Positions 56,389-64,000 of a stretch of DNA of 64,000 nt are shown here, one piece after another; positions within the stretch are counted from its first letter, which is position 1, and each line of letters opens with the position of its first letter. Location of the stretch: the NCBI GenBank assembly GCA_030605835.1, contig JAUWHO010000023.1, positions 62,001 through 126,000 of the forward strand. The letters run 5' to 3'. The translations under genes were made by a program, and so were the position numbers. The stretch is from Candidatus Zixiibacteriota bacterium. GTDB taxonomy: Bacteria; Zixibacteria; MSB-5A5; DG-27. Below the pieces are notes generated by a model. The model was not told the origin of the DNA and searched no databases. It worked only from the letters and a program-made list of their open reading frames with translations.

Positions 56389-59300
56389 TTGAACGTCAAG
56401 AAAATTGCTACGGCTTTTTTAATTTTACTGTTTTTCAGCTCGGCATCTTGGGCCGGGACCACCGGCAAGATTGCCGGGGTGGTGACCGACAGTGAGACCG
56501 GGGAAGCTCTGCCCGGGGTCGCGGTCCAGATACTGGGGACGACTATCGGAGCCGCCACCAACATCTCCGGTGAGTACTTCATAATCAACGTCCCCCCGGG
56601 AAGGTACACAATTAAAGCCTCCCTGGTCGGCTACACTCCGGTGGAGGTCAAAGACGTCAAGGTCAGCTTGGATTTGACCACCACGGTCGACTTCAACTTG
56701 ACCACCCAGACCATCGACATGGGCACCATCACCGTGGAGGCCAAGAGGCCGATTGTCGAGGTCGACATGACCACCTCCCGGACCTACTTCGATGCCCATG
56801 ACTTCGTGAACGTCCCGGTCTCAACCATTCAAGCGGCGGTATCTCTCGCCGCGGGGAGTGTTCAGGGAAGCTTCCGCGGTGGCCGTCGTGGTGAGGGAGA
56901 GACCATTTACTTAGTTGACGGCGTCTCTCTGGCCAACCCTCTGGGCGATTCCCACTCCGGTCAGATGCCGGGGCAGGGTTCCGATGACGGTTTGGCGACC
57001 AACCTCCCCCGGGAGGCGGTTCAGGAGGCGGAGGTTTTGACCGGAGGCTTCACTGCCGAATATCCCTCGGTGCAGTCGGCGATCATAAATATCGTCACCA
57101 AGGAGGGAGGCAGCAAATACCACGGCAAGTTCAAGGCCTCAGCCTCGCCGGAGGTGCTCTTCGGAGGTGCAGGGATCTTCGACGATGAAGGGATGTTGCA
57201 CGACATCGCCAAGGGTTACGAGATCCACGAATACCTGGATAGTCTCGGCTCACCGGTGAGGGAGAGCCTCGATGTTTTGCACGAGAACGATGGGCGCACC
57301 CGCTATTATGACACCCGTCGCTACGAGTTCTCCTTAGGCGGACCGATTCCGATCGAGAAGATGGAGATTCCCGGCAACGCCAGCTTTTACGTCTCCGGGG
57401 ATGTTCACAGCTTCGGTTCCGAAAATCTCCCCTTCGAACCTAACTCCTATGCCTTTTACCGCAACTTCGATGACATCTGGTCGGTCCGGGGGAAGCTCAC
57501 CTGGGATCCTTCGGCTGACAAGAAGTTTGTTTTCACCTTCTTGAAATCGGAGCAGGACCCGAATCGCTGGTCTCATCAATGGACCACCAGGATCACCAGT
57601 GCTGTCTTTGAGCCTGATACAGTGGTCACCGGCAGCGACACCACTTTCGTGCGCTACGTCGAGGGTGACCGTTATCTTACCTGGAACGTCGGTACCAGCT
57701 CTTTCGACACCGTCTATGTCCCCTGGATTTACAATGCCAACGGGACCGATTCCGTCCGAGCGGTCAATCGCAGCATGCTGGAGAACATTCCCAATTATGA
57801 GATGTGGTCGCACGAGGTGAGTCTGTCCTTCACTCACAGCATCAGCCCCAAGACCTTCTACACCTTGCAGGCCAGCAGATTCAAGACCGCCCAGAAACTC
57901 CGCTCCTATGACCCTTATGATGGTCATCCTCTCACTTTCGACGAGATGGGGCAGGAGAGGTTCGACCCGCTGGTCAAGCAATACAACAACTACTGGTACA
58001 TCAATCCCAACTACATCTCCCGGCAGAGGCAGGACGACGAGCAGATCGTATTCACCTTGAAAGGGGATGTGACCAGCCAGATTGACATCCGCAACCTGGT
58101 CAAGGTGGGTTTCCAGTTCAAATCCTATGACCTCCTTCTGGACTATGTCAGCAGAGCCTCAGGAGGCAACAACTACAAGTCGCAATTTGACGTCAAACCG
58201 ATAGGCTTTGGCTGTTACGCCCAGGATAAGATCGAGACCAAGGGGATGGTTCTCTCCTTCGGGGCCAGGTTCGACTACTTCGACCCCAAAACCTGGGTTC
58301 CCTACGACCCCTCTGATGCCTTAAAACAGGAATACAACGACAAGGAGACCGGAGCGGTATTTGATCCCAAGGAGAGATTCAAGAATCCGGTGAGAGCCGA
58401 GAAGAAATACCAGGTCTCTCCGCGTGTGGGAGTCTCCTTCCCGATTACCGAAAAGGACGTGCTGCGCTTCTCCTACGGGCACTACTTCCAGATGCCCATT
58501 CTTGACGATCTCTACAATAACCATGCATACGACCTCTCCGGAGCTCACAAGTACATCGGGAACCCCGACCTGGAGGAGCAGAAGACCGTCGCCTACGAAG
58601 CCGGGGTGGACCACGGCTTCAGCGACTATCTGAGACTGTCGGTGACCGGTTTCTACAAGGACATCTCCGGTCTGGTGAATTTTTACTGGGTCAAGAATCC
58701 GGAAGTGGGAACTTTCTTCAACCGCTACACCAACACCGACTATGCCCGGGTAAAGGGTTTCGAGGTGAGCCTGATGCAGCGTCCCTGGCGAGGGGTGTCG
58801 GGGCAGATCGCCTATACCTATCAGATAGCCACCGGGAAGAGCTCCACCACGAACTCTGGCTTCTTGGACCATTATTATGGTCGCAAGCCGCGCACCGAGG
58901 ATTGGAACCTGGACTGGGATCAGAGGCATACGGTTAACGCCGTCGTCTCTTACGAGATTCCCGAAGACTGGGGTCCGGAGAGTTTTGGAGCACATCTGTT
59001 GGGTGATTGGTATACTAGCGTGATCTTCAATTACGGGAGCGGCATACCGTACTCTTCGGGCACGAATCCGCCCACACCGGAGCTGCCTCCCATCAACGAC
59101 AAGCGCTATCCTGCCTCCTACAACATAGATGCCCGTCTGGAGAAAGGCTTCTCGCTTTTCGGGAATTTGTCTACCTCCTTCTTCGTGGAGGTTTACAATC
59201 TCACCAACGCCAAGAACTTGAAGGACATCAAGGACATCACCCGCTACGTGGACAGCAAGGATTTGGACGATTTTGCTGACGCCAACGGAACCCCCGATCA

Positions 59301-59427
59301 GCAGGATGCCTGGAGCAGGTATGTTCGTGACCACGGAGGCGAGATCAACGCCAACGGGCAGTTCGACGATCCCAGCACCTGGAGCGACCCCCGTCGGTTC
59401 ATTCTGGGAATGCAGGTGGAGTTTTAG
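56389..59427 (+). CDS. TonB-dependent receptor with N-terminal carboxypeptidase-regulatory-like domain
   Basis: Signal peptide; GKIAGVVTDSETGEALPGVAVQILGTTIGAATNISGEYFIINVPPGRYTIKASLVGY; plug-like TIQAAVSLAAGSV; barrel-like C-terminus. Confidence 0.92.
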   Translation: MNVKKIATAFLILLFFSSASWAGTTGKIAGVVTDSETGEALPGVAVQILGTTIGAATNISGEYFIINVPPGRYTIKASLVGYTPVEVKDVKVSLDLTTTVDFNLTTQTIDMGTITVEAKRPIVEVDMTTSRTYFDAHDFVNVPVSTIQAAVSLAAGSVQGSFRGGRRGEGETIYLVDGVSLANPLGDSHSGQMPGQGSDDGLATNLPREAVQEAEVLTGGFTAEYPSVQSAIINIVTKEGGSKYHGKFKASASPEVLFGGAGIFDDEGMLHDIAKGYEIHEYLDSLGSPVRESLDVLHENDGRTRYYDTRRYEFSLGGPIPIEKMEIPGNASFYVSGDVHSFGSENLPFEPNSYAFYRNFDDIWSVRGKLTWDPSADKKFVFTFLKSEQDPNRWSHQWTTRITSAVFEPDTVVTGSDTTFVRYVEGDRYLTWNVGTSSFDTVYVPWIYNANGTDSVRAVNRSMLENIPNYEMWSHEVSLSFTHSISPKTFYTLQASRFKTAQKLRSYDPYDGHPLTFDEMGQERFDPLVKQYNNYWYINPNYISRQRQDDEQIVFTLKGDVTSQIDIRNLVKVGFQFKSYDLLLDYVSRASGGNNYKSQFDVKPIGFGCYAQDKIETKGMVLSFGARFDYFDPKTWVPYDPSDALKQEYNDKETGAVFDPKERFKNPVRAEKKYQVSPRVGVSFPITEKDVLRFSYGHYFQMPILDDLYNNHAYDLSGAHKYIGNPDLEEQKTVAYEAGVDHGFSDYLRLSVTGFYKDISGLVNFYWVKNPEVGTFFNRYTNTDYARVKGFEVSLMQRPWRGVSGQIAYTYQIATGKSSTTNSGFLDHYYGRKPRTEDWNLDWDQRHTVNAVVSYEIPEDWGPESFGAHLLGDWYTSVIFNYGSGIPYSSGTNPPTPELPPINDKRYPASYNIDARLEKGFSLFGNLSTSFFVEVYNLTNAKNLKDIKDITRYVDSKDLDDFADANGTPDQQDAWSRYVRDHGGEINANGQFDDPSTWSDPRRFILGMQVEF

Positions 59428-59437
59428 AATAGGTTGA

Positions 59438-59466
59438 GGGTCGGTCCGCCTCTGGCGGACTGACCC
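59438..59466 (+). repeat. Intergenic 13-bp-stem hairpin
   Basis: GGGTCGGTCCGCC-TCT-GGCGGACTGACCC (one G-T wobble). Confidence 0.6.
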
Positions 59467-59489
59467 CCGTCAATATACGGAGGTATTAG

Positions 59490-61337
59490 ATGATCACACT
59501 AAAGAAACTTCTCTGGATTGCTACCATCTCCATGCTCGCCCTGGTGATGATAACCGCCCCCGGGTGGTGTCGAAAACAGGCGAGCCAGAGCCCTGGTGTC
59601 AATTCAGCCTTGTACAAGCCCGCCCGGGTCGACGAGGTGGTCTGCGAGGTGGGTATGGTCGCAAACCGCATCACCAACAGCACCGTGGAGAAGGTCACCG
59701 GTGACAACAACTACTGTGTCCTGCTGGGAGATGATTCCGCGGAGCTCGCTTCCATGGTCTGGAAGACTCCGGCGGTTTACAGCCAAAACAGCTATCTCTA
59801 CTATGCCAGTTTCCGTCTGGCTTACAACGGAGGCTTGATCGGTTTCACCAGCGATACCTCAGATTCGCTTACGGTCAAGACCAGCGCGGACCCGGGTGCG
59901 ATTTCAGCTTACGATACCTATTTCTCGATAACTGACCGATCAGACCTGGTTGCCGACGATTACGAGCAGCCCGGGGTGAGGATTCACGCTTACACCTATG
60001 CCTGGTCGGAGTCCTACCGTGACGATTTCATAATCTACGATTTCTGGGTCACCAACATATCGGAAACGTCCCTGGACAGTCTGTACGCTGGCTTTCATGC
60101 CGATTTAGACGTTACCACCGCCGAGGGTGGTTCTGGAGCGGGAGCCTTCAACCGTGACGATAAGGTCGGGTATTACCGCGACGATCTCAATCACGAATAC
60201 ATCTCCTACATGTACGACTACGACAACGCCGTCATCGCCGGCGACGACACCGGAGGAAATAAAATCCCGAAGGAGAGTGCCGGCTACTGTGGAACCAGAC
60301 TTCTGTATTGTCCTCCGACGATAGGGTCAACCGAGTCCACGGTGCAGAGCGGTCACGGCTGGTGGGACTGGAATTCCGACCCGGACACCCCGGGGTCTTG
60401 GTATAACCGCATCACCGACGGGCTGTGGCTCTCAGAGCCTCCCTCCCCGCATGATTTCCGTTACCTGCAGAAGTTAGGTCCTTTCACTATTCCGGCTGGT
60501 GATTCCATCCGGATTGTGTACGGTTTCGGAATCGGAGAGGGAGTGGAGGGGCTGCGCGCCAACCTCTACTGGGCGGCTTACCTTTTCGACCACAACTGGG
60601 TGGGACCCAGCGCTCCCCCCTCACCGACAACTACCGTTGAGCCCGGAGATCGGCAAGTCTACCTATCCTGGAACGATGCCCCGGAGTCGGCCTTAGACCC
60701 GGTCAGCGGCTTGGCCGATTTCGAAGGCTACCGTCTGTATAAGAGCTTGGACGGGCTGCTCTGGAGCCTGCAGGGGGATTTCGACATAATCGACAGCGTC
60801 GGCTTGAACACCGGTTTGGTCCACTCCTATACCGATTACGATGTCATCAACAACACCACCTACTATTACGCCGTGACCTCTTACGACAGGGGAGACCCTG
60901 TAGGTGGCATCGAGTCCTTAGAGTCGGGCAAGACCCCGGCTTACACCGCCGTTCCGGGACGGAACATTATCACCCCATCCCAAGAGGTTCACGTAGTCCC
61001 GAATCCATTCATCCCCTATTACTACCTGAAAGATTCGTGGTACTTCGAGATCACTAATGAGTCTGCCTCTGAGGAGCGGATTGCCTTCATCAATCTGCCC
61101 GGCCGGTGTAAGTTGCGCATCTACTCTCTGACCGGGGATTTAATCGAGGAGATGGAGAACACCGATCCCTCTACCAAGGTCCTTGATTGGGATCTGATCT
61201 CCAAGAATCGACAGAAGGTGGTAGCCGGGATATATCTCTTCCACGTGGAGAACATCGACGACGCCGAAGATTACGATGCCGAAGGGAACAAGATCGTGGA
61301 TGACGATACCATCGGCAAGTTCGTCATCATCCGATAG
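59490..61337 (+). CDS. Secreted protein with FN3-like segment and PNPF-type C-terminal region
   Basis: Signal peptide; VYLSWNDAPESALDPVSGLADFEGYRLYKS; VVPNPFIPYYY...AGIYLFHVENIDD. Confidence 0.75.
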   Translation: MITLKKLLWIATISMLALVMITAPGWCRKQASQSPGVNSALYKPARVDEVVCEVGMVANRITNSTVEKVTGDNNYCVLLGDDSAELASMVWKTPAVYSQNSYLYYASFRLAYNGGLIGFTSDTSDSLTVKTSADPGAISAYDTYFSITDRSDLVADDYEQPGVRIHAYTYAWSESYRDDFIIYDFWVTNISETSLDSLYAGFHADLDVTTAEGGSGAGAFNRDDKVGYYRDDLNHEYISYMYDYDNAVIAGDDTGGNKIPKESAGYCGTRLLYCPPTIGSTESTVQSGHGWWDWNSDPDTPGSWYNRITDGLWLSEPPSPHDFRYLQKLGPFTIPAGDSIRIVYGFGIGEGVEGLRANLYWAAYLFDHNWVGPSAPPSPTTTVEPGDRQVYLSWNDAPESALDPVSGLADFEGYRLYKSLDGLLWSLQGDFDIIDSVGLNTGLVHSYTDYDVINNTTYYYAVTSYDRGDPVGGIESLESGKTPAYTAVPGRNIITPSQEVHVVPNPFIPYYYLKDSWYFEITNESASEERIAFINLPGRCKLRIYSLTGDLIEEMENTDPSTKVLDWDLISKNRQKVVAGIYLFHVENIDDAEDYDAEGNKIVDDDTIGKFVIIR

Positions 61338-61360
61338 GAAAGGCTTAAGGAGGACAAAAG

Positions 61361-62392
61361 ATGAGGAAATTAATAAAATATGCAGTGGTGGTGGTCCTGA
61401 CGGCCCTGTGGTGTCTCCCCGGCTATGCAGCCGAAACCAAGGCCGGCACCGTGGGATTCAAGTTCCTGGACATCGGGGTGGGAGCTCGCCCCCTGGCAAT
61501 GGGTGAGACCTTCGTGGCCATCGCCGATGATGCCACCTCCCTGTTCTGGAATCCGGCCGGGATTGCCCAGGTGGAGAAGTTCGAGGCCATCGCCGCTTAC
61601 ACCAGCTGGCCCGCCGACATCCACCTTTATTCCGGTGGCGTCGTGTACAATATGCCCAATTTCGGGGCGGTGGGACTCTCCTTCACCAACCTCTATACCG
61701 GAGAGATGAACATAACCAGCCCGGAATTCCCCGACGGCAGGGGCACCTTCACCGCCGGGGATTGGGCCGCGGGCTTAACTTACGCCCGTTTCCTGACCGA
61801 CCGTTTCAGCTTTGGAGCCACCTTCAAGCTCATCCATGAAACGCTCTGCGATTACGGTGATTACAACGTCAACGGTTGGGCCGCGGACATCGGAACTCAC
61901 TACGACACCGGTTACCGTTCCATCCGGATCGGGATGAGCATAATGAACTTCGGCCCGGATATGCGCTACGAGGTTGACAACGACCAGGACGGTAAGACCA
62001 GCGAGGACAAAATCGATGGTCAGGATAACGACGGTGACGGTTTAGTCGACGAAGACCCCGAGGAGGCCACCTTACCCCTGCCCTTATCCTTCAGGGTTGG
62101 GCTGGCCATGGACGTCCTCGATCTGGAGGCCAACCGGGTTACCCTGTTAGCGGAGCTGATGCATCCTTCTGATAACGAGGAGAGGTATTTGTTTGGAGCC
62201 GAGTACTGGTACAGCGATATGCTGGCTCTGCGAACCGGTTACAAGGTCAACGCCGACGAGGGCGGCCTTACTGCCGGGGCCGGCATAAAGCTTGTCTCCG
62301 AGACATTGGGGTCGGTGAGTTTTGATTACGCCTTCACCGACTTCGGCAGGTTGGACCAGGTTCACCGTGGCTCCTTTAGTATCTCGTTCTGA
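61361..62392 (+). CDS. PorV/PorQ family outer membrane protein with Asp-rich DxDxDG insert
   Basis: FLDIGVGARPLAMGETFVAIADDATSLFWNPAGIAQ; insert DNDQDGKTSEDKIDGQDNDGDGLVDEDPEE; C-terminus SFDYAFTDFGRLDQVHRGSFSISF. Confidence 0.88.
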   Translation: MRKLIKYAVVVVLTALWCLPGYAAETKAGTVGFKFLDIGVGARPLAMGETFVAIADDATSLFWNPAGIAQVEKFEAIAAYTSWPADIHLYSGGVVYNMPNFGAVGLSFTNLYTGEMNITSPEFPDGRGTFTAGDWAAGLTYARFLTDRFSFGATFKLIHETLCDYGDYNVNGWAADIGTHYDTGYRSIRIGMSIMNFGPDMRYEVDNDQDGKTSEDKIDGQDNDGDGLVDEDPEEATLPLPLSFRVGLAMDVLDLEANRVTLLAELMHPSDNEERYLFGAEYWYSDMLALRTGYKVNADEGGLTAGAGIKLVSETLGSVSFDYAFTDFGRLDQVHRGSFSISF

Positions 62393-62428
62393 AGGTAGGA
62401 ATCTGAATTGTAGATAGGAGGCAAAAGG

Positions 62429-64000
62429 ATGAATTTTGCTAAGGCTCATTTGAAACTTATCTTTCTGGGGCTCGTATCCGTGGGGTTGCTTCTCGCGGGT
62501 TGTACCCACGAGACCACCGCCCCTCCAGGGAACCTGGCTCCGGAGACTTACGTCACCAGCTACCGGATCAACACCGATGCGGATTCCGGCAGCTACTATG
62601 GGGTGACGGTGTACTGGAAAGGTTCCGATCCCGACGGGGTGGTAGGCAGCTATCGTTTCCGGGTGACGGATCCGACTAACGCCGACACTGCCAACATCGA
62701 TCCCGATATCATGGATTGGCAGACGACGGGCGTCTCTGAGGTAACCTTCACTCTGCTTTTCTACGCGGAGAGGCAGGGACCGTATCTCTTCGAGGTGGCC
62801 GGCCAGGATAACTGGGGGAATTGGGACACCACCCCGGCATCGGTCAACATCGACCGCGGAAGCTACCAGGAGGGTAATTATCTTCCCACCACCTCTTTCC
62901 TCGCCAGACCTCCGGATGGAGCCCAGACGGGGCAGGGGGTCAGGTTTGTGCTGAAGGGAAGCGACATAGATGGCTCCGTGACGGCCTTCGAATACAGGAT
63001 GGACTACGACACCACCTGGCATTCGGTGGCGGCGGATATGGCCTCCGAGACCGCGGAGATAATCGTCACCGGTGTAACTGCCGGAGGACGCACCTTCGCC
63101 GTCAGGGCCAAGGATAATTTTGGCGGTGTCGATGCAAGTCCGCTGTCGGCCAGCTTCGAGGCACTGACCACCTTTACCCCGGAGTTCGCCTTCCCCTTTG
63201 TGGATGGCTTCTCCTATGTCGCCCCGGAGGATAATCCGGTCCTGGATACTGCCGCCATCGACTTGACCGTCGACGTGGAGTTCTACTACAGCGCCGTCGA
63301 GGAGATCTCCTACATCTTCACCGATACGACCGTGAACGACACCACCACCTGGGTCTCCAACGGCACCAACACCACCATTACGCTCACGAACGTGACCGCC
63401 AAAGATGGCTATCGCTTGTGGGTCAAGATTGAAGACGCGGCCTCAGTGGTCACCAGGCAGAGCGTGGACTTTAACCAGAAGGTTGTGAATTACGACCAGG
63501 GTATCCTCCTGGTGAACGGCGTCGATTGGGCTACATACGGGAGCGAGATTGTCAACATGTACAATGCCGAATCGACAGTCGGCGATCACAATGTTACCTG
63601 GTGGGATGTGTTCACGGTACCACCGGGAGCTGGCTATCCAGATAGCCTTGGCTCACCCTTAGGGATTGGCTCAATTCCGAGCTGGATATTCGACCCGCAG
63701 TATTTCAGCAGCATCGTTTGGATCGGCAACAATTACGCTGGTGATTTCCCGTTCTACGAGGAATCGGCTCCCTATCTGTTAGCGTACGTTGAGAACGGTG
63801 GCAATGTCATCTTAGGTTGCCGCTACGGAGCAAGCTTCTTCGATGAGGACAGCGATGACATCGCGGGGTTGGCGGAGTACTGTGGCACCAGCGATTGGTC
63901 TGGAACTGTTACCATCACCGACGCAAACCCCCTGGTTTCCACTACTTATGCCCCTGACATAGTCGATATAGGGGGCGCCGCCTCTCTAGCACAGATGTGC
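62429..64000 (+). CDS. Large lipoprotein, 3' truncated by window edge
   Basis: MNFAKAHLKLIFLGLVSVGLLLAGC lipobox; frame open to window end; Ig/FN3-like repeats; absent from ORF track because no stop lies in the window. Confidence 0.8.
   Translation, partial: MNFAKAHLKLIFLGLVSVGLLLAGCTHETTAPPGNLAPETYVTSYRINTDADSGSYYGVTVYWKGSDPDGVVGSYRFRVTDPTNADTANIDPDIMDWQTTGVSEVTFTLLFYAERQGPYLFEVAGQDNWGNWDTTPASVNIDRGSYQEGNYLPTTSFLARPPDGAQTGQGVRFVLKGSDIDGSVTAFEYRMDYDTTWHSVAADMASETAEIIVTGVTAGGRTFAVRAKDNFGGVDASPLSASFEALTTFTPEFAFPFVDGFSYVAPEDNPVLDTAAIDLTVDVEFYYSAVEEISYIFTDTTVNDTTTWVSNGTNTTITLTNVTAKDGYRLWVKIEDAASVVTRQSVDFNQKVVNYDQGILLVNGVDWATYGSEIVNMYNAESTVGDHNVTWWDVFTVPPGAGYPDSLGSPLGIGSIPSWIFDPQYFSSIVWIGNNYAGDFPFYEESAPYLLAYVENGGNVILGCRYGASFFDEDSDDIAGLAEYCGTSDWSGTVTITDANPLVSTTYAPDIVDIGGAASLAQMC

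Noticed and set aside
58321-59334. 337-aa minus-strand ORF opposite the TonB receptor
   Set aside because: Antisense shadow ORF; no signal peptide or domain motifs.
62147-63022. 291-aa minus-strand ORF opposite PorV-like and lipoprotein genes
   Set aside because: Spans two well-supported plus-strand genes and their spacer; shadow ORF.

Overview
The window is a gene-dense bacterial chromosome segment, 64 kb with roughly 55 protein genes. It probably comes from an uncultured FCB-like lineage. That placement is inference, based on PNPFN-type C-terminal sorting domains, a PorV-like protein, split glycine decarboxylase and LpxH. Housekeeping genes recognised include rarA, etfB, an acyl-CoA dehydrogenase, rpe, accB, pilT, accC, gcvH/gcvPA/gcvPB, tgt-yajC-def-fmt-DUF116-rng, murA, gyrA, a cysteine/cystathionine synthase, lpxH, coaE and transketolase. 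The end of the window holds a secreted/outer-membrane cluster: TonB receptor, FN3-type secreted protein, PorV-like protein and a lipoprotein truncated by the window edge. Accessory content includes a compact type II restriction-modification pair, an OLD-family nuclease, hicBA, a retropepsin-like gene pair and an alkyltransferase-like protein. The most unusual observations are: (1) a family of intergenic REP/BIME-like hairpins with a GTAG-type foot and compensatory stem changes, mostly in opposite-orientation pairs; (2) an aminotransferase fused in frame to an HprK/PEPCK-like P-loop domain with a cysteine cluster; (3) a candidate structured small RNA ending in a UUCG-loop intrinsic terminator on the otherwise empty minus strand near 16.0 kb; (4) an AT-rich MTase plus PD-(D/E)XK nuclease cassette placed almost without spacers; (5) a 25-aa membrane microprotein absent from the ORF track. 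No rRNA, convincing tRNA or CRISPR array was seen. All family calls come from reading motifs; no database search was run.
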